From: Bacillota bacterium
GTDB taxonomy: Bacteria > Bacillota > UBA994
DNA length: 9,001 nucleotides
NCBI GenBank assembly: GCA_018725275.1
Contig: QLUC01000067.1
Coordinates: forward strand, 1-9,001
Reading direction: 5' to 3'
Shown: in pieces, positions 1 to 6,840 of the stretch
Position numbering within the stretch: the stretch's first letter is position 1
Layout of the letters: every line of letters begins with the position of its first letter
Program-made: the position numbers and the translations under genes
Notes under the pieces: generated by a model
The model's input: the letters and a program-made list of their open reading frames with translations, nothing else
The model's database searches: none
What the model was told of the DNA's origin: nothing

Positions 1-35
1 TATCTTTAAGCAGAACAAATAAGGAGTGAGAGTGT

Positions 36-2033
36 TTGAGTAAGAGAATTCTGTTCGGCGTCGTAGCAGTCGCTATGATCGCAACGCTATTTATTGGCTT
101 GCCGATGGTACAGGCCAATGTTCCGATTCGCGTTCTCATCAATGGAGCACCGTTGGCCTTGGCTGTCCCGCCGGTTATCCAAAATGGTCGCACCTTAGTT
201 CCGATGCGCGCTATTTTCGAAGCCCTTGGGGCGACAGTGAATTGGGACGATGCCACCAGCACCGTTACCGCCTATCGTCGCGAGCAGGCCGTTGTTTTAA
301 CAATCGGTAACCGCACTGCCTGGGTTAACGGACCGTCGCGGCAACTTGACGTTCCTCCGGTTATCGTGGGCGGTCGCACCATGGTGCCACTGCGCTTTGT
401 GGCTGAAGCCCTAGGTGCCGAAGTCGCTTGGCAGGATACGCCTCCGACCGTTACCGTCACCCATACCCCCTATGTCGCCCCAACTGCCGGCGGCACCCTC
501 ACCTTTGGCTCAATAGCCGACCCGGTGGTTTTAAACTCCATTCTTTCTTCTGACACCGCTTCCGGTGACATACTTGGCCGCATAAACTGGGGCTTAATTA
601 GAAGTCACCCAAGTCTCGAGCCGATAAATGCCATCGCCGACCGCTGGAGTTGGGATCAGGCAACGCTTACCTGGCGTTTCTGGCTCAACCCCAATGCCAA
701 GTGGCATGATGGCACCGCTGTAACGGCGCGCGATGTCAAATTTACTTTTGACACCATCGCCGACCCCGGCTACGACGGCCCGCGCCGCCCGGCAGTCACC
801 CATGTCCAAGAGATCGTTGTTGTCAGCCCGCAGATTGTCGACTTTAAGATGAGACAGGTAGATGCCGGCTTCCTGTTTAACACCGCCTCCCTAGGGCTTA
901 TCCCCCACCACATTCTCGGCAATGTGCCTGCGGCTCAGCACCGCGCCCATGCCACCAGTCGCAATCCCGTGGGGAACGGTCCTTTCACGTTTGTTCGCTG
1001 GGTGTCAGGGCAGTTTGTTGAGCTAGCCCGTAACCCCAACTTCTTCCAAGGCGGCGGACGCCCCTATATTCAGAGCGTCATCACCCGCACCTACCCAGAC
1101 ATAAATGTCATGCAGGCCGCCTGGGAGAATGGCGACATCGATTGGTTCGGCGCTCTCCTCACCGACCATATCGACCGCATCATGAGGGAGCATGCCAATC
1201 GGGCTACCTTTAGAGAACTTGCGAACCATGCCTATGACTATATGAGCTTTAGTCTGAGAACCCCCGCGGGTGAGCCTCATCCCATCCTCAGCGATCGCGC
1301 CGTGCGCGAGGCCTTAGTTGTCGGTCTTGACCGCCGGGCCATGGTCGACACCGTCCTTGACAGGCGCGGCAGGGTCATTCACTCTCACCAAGTGCCCAGC
1401 TCTTGGGCTACGGGCGCGCAAGGGTTAAACCTCTATGAGCACAGCGCCGTGCGGGCTCGTCAGATGCTAGACGCCGCCGGCTGGCGCGTACCGACCGGTA
1501 GCCGCGACGGCGTGCGCATGAAGGGCGAACAACGCCTGCGCATCCGCCTCATGACCAATGCCGGTAACGCCATCCGTGCCGATATCGCCGCTCTTGCCGA
1601 GAGCTACTGGAAGCGCATTGGCGTGGAATTAGTGGTTGAGATCATCGAATGGTCAGTCATGCTCGACCGCTTTAGCCGTAGCGACTATGACCTGGTGCTC
1701 ATTGGCTGGGCTCTCGGACTTGACCCAGATCCATTCTCCTTCTTCCATTCCACCCAGGCAGCGCGAAATGCAGCGGGCCTTATCACCGGCTTTAACCGCG
1801 GTCAATTCATCAATGCCGATGTCGACAGGCTCCTCGAAGCAGGGCGCGCCACGATGGACATCGCCGAGCGCCGCCGTATCTACCGCGAGCTCGACGTCAT
1901 CTTGAACCGCGAACTGCCCTACATCTGGATATTCCAGCGCAGCATCGTCACCGGTGTGTCTAATCGCGTCCAAAACATAACTTGGGGACAAATTGGTTCT
2001 TGGTTCGTTGAGAGTTGGTCTATTAGGCGGTAG
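36..2033 (+). CDS. Peptide/dipeptide ABC transporter substrate-binding protein (SBP family 5) with N-terminal copper-amine-oxidase-N-like domain
   Basis: Exported solute receptor that should capture peptides and hand them to the permeases encoded just downstream. The TTG start is preceded by AAGGAGTG at 21-28, 7 bases away; no better start is in frame. Residues 1-27 form a signal peptide (SKR, hydrophobic core, cleavage after VQA). Residues about 28-145 match the copper amine oxidase N-like domain, with two copies of the pattern PPVI-x-x-GRT-x-VP-x-R ... EALGA-x-V-x-W (about 44-70 and 106-132). Residues about 150-665 are the family 5 binding domain (DppA/OppA/NikA type), with typical stretches such as KWHDGTAVTARDVKFTFD and NPVGNGPFTF. 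The family usually has about 500-550 residues; the extra length is the N-terminal domain. The protein has no cysteine, so it cannot be a lipoprotein as most Gram-positive binding proteins are; the N-terminal domain may hold it at the cell wall (inference). Substrate class is inferred from gene context. Confidence 0.93.
   Translation: MSKRILFGVVAVAMIATLFIGLPMVQANVPIRVLINGAPLALAVPPVIQNGRTLVPMRAIFEALGATVNWDDATSTVTAYRREQAVVLTIGNRTAWVNGPSRQLDVPPVIVGGRTMVPLRFVAEALGAEVAWQDTPPTVTVTHTPYVAPTAGGTLTFGSIADPVVLNSILSSDTASGDILGRINWGLIRSHPSLEPINAIADRWSWDQATLTWRFWLNPNAKWHDGTAVTARDVKFTFDTIADPGYDGPRRPAVTHVQEIVVVSPQIVDFKMRQVDAGFLFNTASLGLIPHHILGNVPAAQHRAHATSRNPVGNGPFTFVRWVSGQFVELARNPNFFQGGGRPYIQSVITRTYPDINVMQAAWENGDIDWFGALLTDHIDRIMREHANRATFRELANHAYDYMSFSLRTPAGEPHPILSDRAVREALVVGLDRRAMVDTVLDRRGRVIHSHQVPSSWATGAQGLNLYEHSAVRARQMLDAAGWRVPTGSRDGVRMKGEQRLRIRLMTNAGNAIRADIAALAESYWKRIGVELVVEIIEWSVMLDRFSRSDYDLVLIGWALGLDPDPFSFFHSTQAARNAAGLITGFNRGQFINADVDRLLEAGRATMDIAERRRIYRELDVILNRELPYIWIFQRSIVTGVSNRVQNITWGQIGSWFVESWSIRR
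165..431 (+). repeat. Internal duplication within the copper-amine-oxidase-N-like domain
   Basis: Two homologous units at 165-245 and 351-431 are spaced 186 bases (62 codons) apart in the same frame. Both encode V-P-P-V-I, then GRT-x-VP, then EALGA-x-V-x-W. Similarity is visible in the DNA as well (ccggttatc and ggtcgcacc in each). Two such half-repeats are normal for this domain family, so this is domain architecture and not a recent duplication. Confidence 0.75.
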
Positions 2034-2058
2034 TCGCATCTAGCGTAATCCTGTAGTG

Positions 2059-2090
2059 AAGCAAGGCAGGGTGAAAGCCCTGCCTTGCTT
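2059..2090 (+). promoter_or_regulatory. Strong intergenic stem-loop between binding-protein and permease genes
   Basis: A perfect 13-bp inverted repeat (AAGCAAGGCAGGG at 2059-2071 with its complement at 2078-2090) encloses TGAAAG. A U-G pair can close a GAAA tetraloop, which is of the stable GNRA type. The following bases are ataaaaacaa, without a run of T, so it is not a classical intrinsic terminator. It lies 26 bases after the binding-protein stop and 29 before the permease start. In transporter operons such hairpins commonly protect the 3' end of the binding-protein mRNA or cause partial termination, making more receptor than permease. I infer that role here. Confidence 0.7.
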
Positions 2091-2104
2091 ATAAAAACAA
2101 CAAG

Positions 2105-2110
2105 AAAGGA
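2105..2110 (+). promoter_or_regulatory. Ribosome binding site deciding the first permease start
   Basis: AAAGGA at 2105-2110 runs into the first possible ATG at 2110, which it therefore cannot serve. It lies 8 bases before the ATG at 2119, so 2119 is the preferred start over 2110 and 2113. Confidence 0.6.
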
Positions 2111-2118
2111 TGATGCAA

Positions 2119-3090
2119 ATGGGACGTTATATTATGGGTCGACTTGTGCAGTCGCTGTTTCTCCTCATCGGTGTATCGATGCTGACTTTTGCCATCATTC
2201 AGATGGCTCCGGGTGGCTTTGCCCAGATGGTGGGCGAAAACCCTGACGCCACTGCGGAAGATACAGCGCGGCTTACAGCTCTTTGGGGACTGGACGACCC
2301 CATTCATGTTCAGTATCTTCGTTGGGCTGCGCAGATGGTGCAGGGCAACTTCGGCAATTCTCTCGCGCAGGGGCGACCGATAGCCCAGATGATAGGGGAG
2401 AGGCTGCCGGCTACAATCTTCTTGAACATTATCGGTTTATTGTTAATTTATGTCATTGCCCTCCCCATAGGCATTTACTCGGCAGTGAAGCAGTATTCTA
2501 AATTTGACCATACCATGACCTTTCTCGCCTTTCTCGGCCAAGCCATGCCGGCGTTTTTCTTCGCCATGCTCCTCATCTACTATGTGGGAATGCAGGTTGA
2601 GGGAATTCCGCTAGCGGGCATGGCCACCATCGGCGTGGAATGGGGCGAAGTGCCTTTTATGACATGGCTAGCCGACCGCTCGAGATACCTTATAATGCCC
2701 CTCTCCGTCATTGTGTTTGGCGGTTTGGCGGGACTCGTGCGCTTTATGCGGGCCAGCATGCTCGACGTTATCCACCAGGACTATGTGCGTACTGCCCGCG
2801 CCAAGGGTCTGTCTGAGCGCGTTGTAGTTTTCAAGCACACGGTGCGCAACGCTTTGCTCCCCATTGTCACGTCACTCGGGTTTGCTTTTAGCGGCCTTTT
2901 GGGCGGCTCGGTAGTTATTGAGAGTATTTTTGCTTGGCCGGGAGTGGGGCTCCTCGCCATTCAAGCGATCTTCACGCGCGACTACCCGGTAATTATGGCG
3001 TTTAACCTGATAGGTTCAATTATGCTGGTAATAGGGATGTTGGTAGCAGACATCTTGTATGTGGTAGTCGACCCACGTATCAAATATTAA
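2119..3090 (+). CDS. dppB: Peptide ABC transporter permease, DppB/OppB type
   Basis: One of the two channel-forming inner-membrane subunits of a peptide importer. About 323 residues from the ATG at 2119, the usual size for the family (about 300-340). It has the DppB pattern: TM1 at about residues 7-29, a long extracellular loop (with ALWGLDDPIHVQYLRW), then five more hydrophobic segments. The cytoplasmic EAA loop that docks on the ATPases is DYVRTARAKGLSERVVVFKH (from about residue 221), and the protein ends with the typical VVDPRIKY. The next permease follows after 18 bases. The first 9 bases from ATG 2110 give a longer reading that I disfavour on ribosome-binding-site spacing. The dpp, opp and app families cannot be separated reliably from sequence alone, so the symbol denotes the type. 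Confidence 0.93.
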   Translation: MGRYIMGRLVQSLFLLIGVSMLTFAIIQMAPGGFAQMVGENPDATAEDTARLTALWGLDDPIHVQYLRWAAQMVQGNFGNSLAQGRPIAQMIGERLPATIFLNIIGLLLIYVIALPIGIYSAVKQYSKFDHTMTFLAFLGQAMPAFFFAMLLIYYVGMQVEGIPLAGMATIGVEWGEVPFMTWLADRSRYLIMPLSVIVFGGLAGLVRFMRASMLDVIHQDYVRTARAKGLSERVVVFKHTVRNALLPIVTSLGFAFSGLLGGSVVIESIFAWPGVGLLAIQAIFTRDYPVIMAFNLIGSIMLVIGMLVADILYVVVDPRIKY

Positions 3091-3092
3091 GC

Positions 3093-3103
3093 GGAGTAGG
3101 TGA
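3093..3103 (+). promoter_or_regulatory. Ribosome binding site deciding the second permease start
   Basis: GGAG at 3093-3096 and AGGTGA at 3098-3103 precede ATG 3109 by 12 and 5 bases. The alternative GTG at 3100 lies inside this element and is only 3 bases from GGAG, so ATG 3109 is preferred. Confidence 0.5.
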
Positions 3104-3108
3104 CAAAT

Positions 3109-3999
3109 ATGGCTACTGCTCAACCCAAAGTGCAGGGCGCCGCTGTCGGCATGAGCCCTAAGGAAGAGACCTTCTGGCAACTGGTGTGGTATCGCTTTCG
3201 TCGCCACAAGATGGCAATGGTTTCCGTAGCAATTCTATTGCTGCTTTACTTTGTCGCAATAGCAGCTCCTTTGCTAGCTCCCCATGACCCCATGGAGGTA
3301 GGCGTGGGCCCGCGTTTTGCTCCTCCCTCTTGGGAGTTTCCGGCTGGAACCGATCGGTTAGGGCGTGATTTATTCAGTCGCATTCTTTTCGGCGCCCGCA
3401 TCAGTCTGTCCGTCGGTTTTGTCGCGGCGGGTGTTTCCATGACCATTGGCACCATCGTCGGGGCCATCGCCGGATATTTTGGCGGCATAGTGGATGAAGT
3501 GCTCATGCGTATCTGCGAAGTAATTATGGCCATTCCCACCTTCTTTTTACTGCTAACCGTCGTGGCAGTTTTTGAACGCAGCATGCTCAACATCATGTTG
3601 GTCATTGGATTTACCACCTGGCCTAGCGCCGCACGACTCGTGCGGGGTCAGTTTCTTTCCTTGCGGGAAATGGATTATGTCGAAGCCGCGCGCTCCATTG
3701 GTGCTAAGGGCGGCCGCATCGTCGCCCAGCATATTCTGCCAAACACAATGGCCCCCATTATAGTGTCCACTACTTTGCGTGTTGGGGGCGCGATCCTCAC
3801 TGAGTCAGGGTTGTCGTTTCTTGGTATTGGTGTGACAAACCCGGCCAGTTGGGGTACGCTCCTCGAGATAGGACGTCACACGATGCAATTTGCTATCTGG
3901 ATGGTGACTATCCCCGGGACTTTGATCTTCATCACCGTCTTGGCCTTCAACTACATTGGCGATGGCCTGCGCGATGCCCTTGACCCGCAGCTTAAGTAG
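3109..3999 (+). CDS. dppC: Peptide ABC transporter permease, DppC/OppC type
   Basis: Second channel-forming subunit, partner of the permease just upstream. About 296 residues from ATG 3109. The N-terminal cytoplasmic tail ends in FRRHKMAMVSVAILLLL, the first membrane helix of the OppC_N region. The family hallmark GTDRLGRDLFSRILFGARIS follows, then five further hydrophobic segments. The EAA loop is DYVEAARSIGAKGGRIVAQH (from about residue 189), and the C-terminus is the standard GDGLRDALDPQLK. The 3' end overlaps the start region of the next gene (all plausible starts lie at 3962-3980), which suggests translational coupling. Same caution on dpp versus opp naming. Confidence 0.93.
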   Translation: MATAQPKVQGAAVGMSPKEETFWQLVWYRFRRHKMAMVSVAILLLLYFVAIAAPLLAPHDPMEVGVGPRFAPPSWEFPAGTDRLGRDLFSRILFGARISLSVGFVAAGVSMTIGTIVGAIAGYFGGIVDEVLMRICEVIMAIPTFFLLLTVVAVFERSMLNIMLVIGFTTWPSAARLVRGQFLSLREMDYVEAARSIGAKGGRIVAQHILPNTMAPIIVSTTLRVGGAILTESGLSFLGIGVTNPASWGTLLEIGRHTMQFAIWMVTIPGTLIFITVLAFNYIGDGLRDALDPQLK

Positions 4000-5638
4000 A
4001 CTGCTATTGCGCCCTGTCTGCCTGGCCCTGTGCTTATTTCTTTTGGTTGCGCCAAGTATAGCGCTGGCTGAGGAACCACTCTCACGGTGGCCGTCCGGCT
4101 GGTCAAGGCCGCACGCCCTCGGATCTGCCATCTTGACGTATAGACACCAGACGGTAGTAGTGAGCGAGGATAGACTGTGGGCAGCAACGGTAGACACGGC
4201 AAATAAAGCCCTCCATATCAGTCTAAGAGAAATTGATGTAAAAAACGGAAGAGTCGGGCACGAGCTCAACTTTCCCCTCACCAACCTGCTCAAGGGCTTC
4301 TCCGTCGCCAGCGACGGTGCAGGTATTGTCCTTGCCTGGGTGGAAAGGGAGGAGGGGGTACAAAGTCGCCTCTATGTGGTTCAGGTTGCGGCCGATGGGA
4401 GAAAAACTCCTCCACGCCTTTTGTGGCAATCAGAAAGTCCAGCTGAAAATCCGGAACTTGCTTTTGGTGAAGATGGAAAGATGCATATCGTCTTTACTTC
4501 AGCCGCCGCTGGTATGCATACAGTACAAATATTGTCTGCTGACCTGACCCTCGGCACAGCGAGCCTCGTGACGCAAGTTTCCCTGCCGACAACACAGGCT
4601 AGATTGCCGGTTTTGGCGGTAAGAGACGGGTATATCCACCTGGCCTACTACAGACAAACCCTCATTGGCGCGTGGGCTATCTACCAGAAGCATAGGGTGG
4701 CCGATCACGCCTTGCTCGTGGAAGCTACCTTAGGCCTTGCGCCAGACAATTTCCCCTACCCCATGGTCTTGCTTCCGGCAACGGAGGGCAGGGTGCAACT
4801 GGTGTGGCAACGCATGACCGGACCTCAGGGGCGCGTCTTTGCCGGCGGGGCCGTGATGGGGACCTTGCGGAATGGGCAATGGGAAGTGCCGCTTAATTTG
4901 GTGGCTCCAGCCGTGCGCGGCAGGATTGGGGCGGTGCGCGCCGCACTCGGTCGCCAGGGTGAAGTCTTGATTTCTTGGCTGGCGGAGGCCGGGCGAACCT
5001 GGCAGGTTTATGCAGTACTACGCGATGCGGACGGACAGACTGTGCAGAGCGGCTTTGCCACTTTAGCGAGGGGGAACGCGCATGGTCCCTACCCGCAATT
5101 TGCCGGTCGTTTAGGAGTAATCTCACATGCCGTACCCACAGCCGAAGGCAGAGCAAATTTCTATTTTGTTCAAACTGGTGCTCCTCGCCACGCGCCGTGG
5201 TATTTCCGCGTCGGCCTTGACCCCCATGCACCAGTGTCTGATGCGGTGTTCAAGTACCTGACCCTGATGATTGGGGCGCTAGGTATGGCCTTTATGGGCT
5301 TGGGTGCCCTCACTGTGAGTATGGTGGTTGTTAGCCTGTTGGGGCGCTATGGTATCTTTTCGTCGACACCCATTGGTATTTACGCTAGGTTCGCTTTGCA
5401 GTTCCTCATCTTGATTGGACTAAAGAGGCCACACTCTCTCTTTTACTACGGTGCCCAATTTCTCCCAGGGTGGGGCGCAGTCATCTCTTTTGCCTTGGCT
5501 GCGATATTGGCACTCTCTGTTCTTTCTCTCGCTGACATGGACCGCGAGGACTGGCCCTCTCTCGGCTTGGCAGGCATTATCTTTATGGCTAGTGACGCCT
5601 TCGTTACATTCGCGGTATTGGGGGTAGGGGTATGGTGA
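3974..5638 (+). CDS. Unfamiliar exported protein: predicted seven-bladed beta-propeller with C-terminal membrane domain
   Basis: I do not recognise a named family. About 554 residues if ATG 3974 is used; TTG 3956, ATG 3962 and TTG 3980 are alternatives. None has a clear ribosome binding site, so translation is probably coupled to the overlapping permease gene. Residues 1-32 look like a signal peptide (RSLSRLLLR, hydrophobic core, ALA then EE). Residues about 58-416 contain seven units starting near 58, 108, 159, 211, 262, 318 and 374. Each has a hydrophobic strand, a turn (SEDR, SDGAG, GEDGK, RDGY, ATEGR, GRQGE, TAEGR), a second strand often with W, Y or F (VLAW, HIVF, HLAYY, QLVW, LISW, FYF), then a third strand. 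This is the layout of a beta-propeller of sialidase/BNR-like type. Hydrophobic segments lie at about 427-454, 468-486, 500-521 and 530-554. No catalytic motif is visible. Position inside a peptide-importer operon suggests an accessory or sensing role (inference). Confidence 0.85.
   Translation: MPLTRSLSRLLLRPVCLALCLFLLVAPSIALAEEPLSRWPSGWSRPHALGSAILTYRHQTVVVSEDRLWAATVDTANKALHISLREIDVKNGRVGHELNFPLTNLLKGFSVASDGAGIVLAWVEREEGVQSRLYVVQVAADGRKTPPRLLWQSESPAENPELAFGEDGKMHIVFTSAAAGMHTVQILSADLTLGTASLVTQVSLPTTQARLPVLAVRDGYIHLAYYRQTLIGAWAIYQKHRVADHALLVEATLGLAPDNFPYPMVLLPATEGRVQLVWQRMTGPQGRVFAGGAVMGTLRNGQWEVPLNLVAPAVRGRIGAVRAALGRQGEVLISWLAEAGRTWQVYAVLRDADGQTVQSGFATLARGNAHGPYPQFAGRLGVISHAVPTAEGRANFYFVQTGAPRHAPWYFRVGLDPHAPVSDAVFKYLTLMIGALGMAFMGLGALTVSMVVVSLLGRYGIFSSTPIGIYARFALQFLILIGLKRPHSLFYYGAQFLPGWGAVISFALAAILALSVLSLADMDREDWPSLGLAGIIFMASDAFVTFAVLGVGVW
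4145..5221 (+). repeat. Seven degenerate protein repeats (propeller blades) of about 50-56 codons
   Basis: Units begin near 4145, 4295, 4448, 4604, 4757, 4925 and 5093, giving spacings of 150, 153, 156, 153, 168 and 168 bases. They are alike only at protein level: a hydrophobic strand, an acidic or glycine turn, a strand such as VQLVW or VLISW, a short loop, then a third strand such as LYVVQV, WQVYAVLRD or WYFRVG. DNA identity is low, so this is an old structural repeat and not a recent tandem duplication. Confidence 0.6.
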
Positions 5639-5859
5639 GGCTTTTGATGGTCACTAAAGTGCTGTTCTGGAGTTTTGTTCTCCTAGCACCTGCGGTGGTC
5701 GCAATCGGGATAACGCTCTACCTTCCGGTGGCAGGTCGCGATATTATCGACCTTGATGTGTGGATACTCAGCTTGAGTATTGGCATAACCTTAGTAGCAA
5801 TTATCGAAAACTATTATCAAATACGTCGGTCACAACGAGAGGAGGCCCGCAATGTCTAG
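5632..5859 (+). CDS. Small two-helix membrane protein, unknown function
   Basis: 75 residues if ATG 5632 is used. It overlaps the upstream stop by 7 bases (ATGGTGA), and its own stop overlaps the next gene's start by 8 bases, a tightly coupled arrangement supporting a real gene. ATG 5647 is an alternative start (70 residues) and has GTGAGG 6 bases upstream. Two hydrophobic segments (about residues 8-30 and 42-59) are separated by a short loop LPVAGRDIIDLD, and the protein ends in a basic, charged tail (QIRRSQREEARNV), which favours both ends in the cytoplasm. No family recognised. It may be a partner of the preceding propeller/membrane protein, or a small regulator of the transporter, but this rests only on its position. 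Confidence 0.75.
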   Translation: MVRLLMVTKVLFWSFVLLAPAVVAIGITLYLPVAGRDIIDLDVWILSLSIGITLVAIIENYYQIRRSQREEARNV

Positions 5860-6835
5860 ACCTATGCTTGAAATCAAAGACCTACGCACCGCCTTTCATA
5901 TCCGCGAAGGAATTGTTCCTGCAGTTGATGGAGTTTCTCTCCATATCAATAAGGAGGAGACCCTCGCCGTGGTGGGAGAGAGCGGCTGCGGCAAGAGCGT
6001 CACCGCCCTGTCCGTCATGCGCCTAATTAAGAGTCCGCCCGGCCGCATTGAGCGGGGGGAAATCCACTTTGACGGTACGAACCTCCTTAAACTAAGCGAG
6101 GCAGAAATGCGCCAAATTCGCGGCAATGATATCGGCATGATTTTCCAAGAGCCCATGACGAGTCTGAACCCTGTTTTTACCATTGGCGATCAAATCGCTG
6201 AGGCCATCGTGCTCCACCAAAAGGTGTCCCCGGCCGAGGCTCGCGCTAAGGGCATAGAAATGCTGCGCAAGGTGGAGATACCCGAAGCAGCCAAGCGTTT
6301 TGACGAGTATCCCCACCAGTTGTCCGGTGGCATGCGCCAGCGGGTGATGATTGCCATGGCACTCAGCTGTAACCCAAAGCTCCTCATTGCCGATGAGCCG
6401 ACCACGGCACTTGATGTTACCATTCAGGCGCAAATCCTCGACCTGATGCGCTCCTTGCGCAAGAGCCTAGGGATGAGCATTATGCTCATCACCCATGATC
6501 TTGGCGTCGTCGCCAGCATGGCGGACCGTGTGGTGGTCATGTATGCGGGTAAAGTAGTAGAAGAGACCGATGTCTACACCATTTTCAAGAGTCCGATGCA
6601 CCCTTACACCCATGGGCTGCTTAACTCCATTCCCCATCTAGACACCGAGGACGAGACTCTCCACGTCATTCAGGGCACCGTGCCTAACTTGCTTTACCTT
6701 CCTAAGGGATGTCGCTTTGAGCCGCGCTGTCCATACGCCCAAGAAAAATGTCGCCACGAACAGCCCACCTTGTCTGAGCAAGTGACGGGGCACAAGGTAA
6801 GCTGCTGGTATCCCATCACGACGGCAAGGGGGTAG
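5852..6835 (+). CDS. dppD: Peptide ABC transporter ATP-binding protein, DppD/OppD type
   Basis: First of two cytoplasmic ATPases powering the importer. 327 residues, normal for the family. The start ATG 5852 has GAGAGGAGG 6 bases upstream, the best ribosome binding site in the window. Walker A GESGCGKS is at 42-49, the Q-loop at Q99 (IFQEPMTSLNP), the signature LSGGMRQR from 157, Walker B LLIADEPTTALD from 177 with D181 and E182, and the H-loop His at 215 (THDLG). All catalytic elements are intact. The C-terminal oligopeptide/dipeptide extension contains C287, C293, C300 and C318 (CRFEPRC, QEKC, SCW); comparable cysteines bind a [4Fe-4S] cluster in characterised DppD-type ATPases. It should form a heterodimer with the next gene product. 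The start overlaps the small membrane-protein gene. Confidence 0.96.
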   Translation: MSRPMLEIKDLRTAFHIREGIVPAVDGVSLHINKEETLAVVGESGCGKSVTALSVMRLIKSPPGRIERGEIHFDGTNLLKLSEAEMRQIRGNDIGMIFQEPMTSLNPVFTIGDQIAEAIVLHQKVSPAEARAKGIEMLRKVEIPEAAKRFDEYPHQLSGGMRQRVMIAMALSCNPKLLIADEPTTALDVTIQAQILDLMRSLRKSLGMSIMLITHDLGVVASMADRVVVMYAGKVVEETDVYTIFKSPMHPYTHGLLNSIPHLDTEDETLHVIQGTVPNLLYLPKGCRFEPRCPYAQEKCRHEQPTLSEQVTGHKVSCWYPITTARG

Positions 6836-6840
6836 ACCAC

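Noticed and set aside
1653..2039. 128-codon open frame on the - strand inside the binding-protein gene
   Set aside because: It lies wholly antisense to a strongly supported domain, has no ribosome binding site or recognisable motifs, and such shadow frames are expected in GC-rich coding DNA.
2059..2090. Classical intrinsic terminator ending the binding-protein transcript
   Set aside because: The stem is strong but no T run follows, and the permease genes have no visible promoter of their own, so full termination is unlikely.
4001..4120. Lipoprotein signal for the propeller protein, because its signal peptide has two cysteines
   Set aside because: Both cysteines sit at the start of the hydrophobic core without a lipobox pattern around them, and a clear ALA/EE signal peptidase I site follows.
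3805..4293. 162-codon open frame on the - strand across the permease/propeller junction
   Set aside because: It is antisense to the conserved DppC C-terminus and to the signal peptide of the next gene, with no family resemblance.
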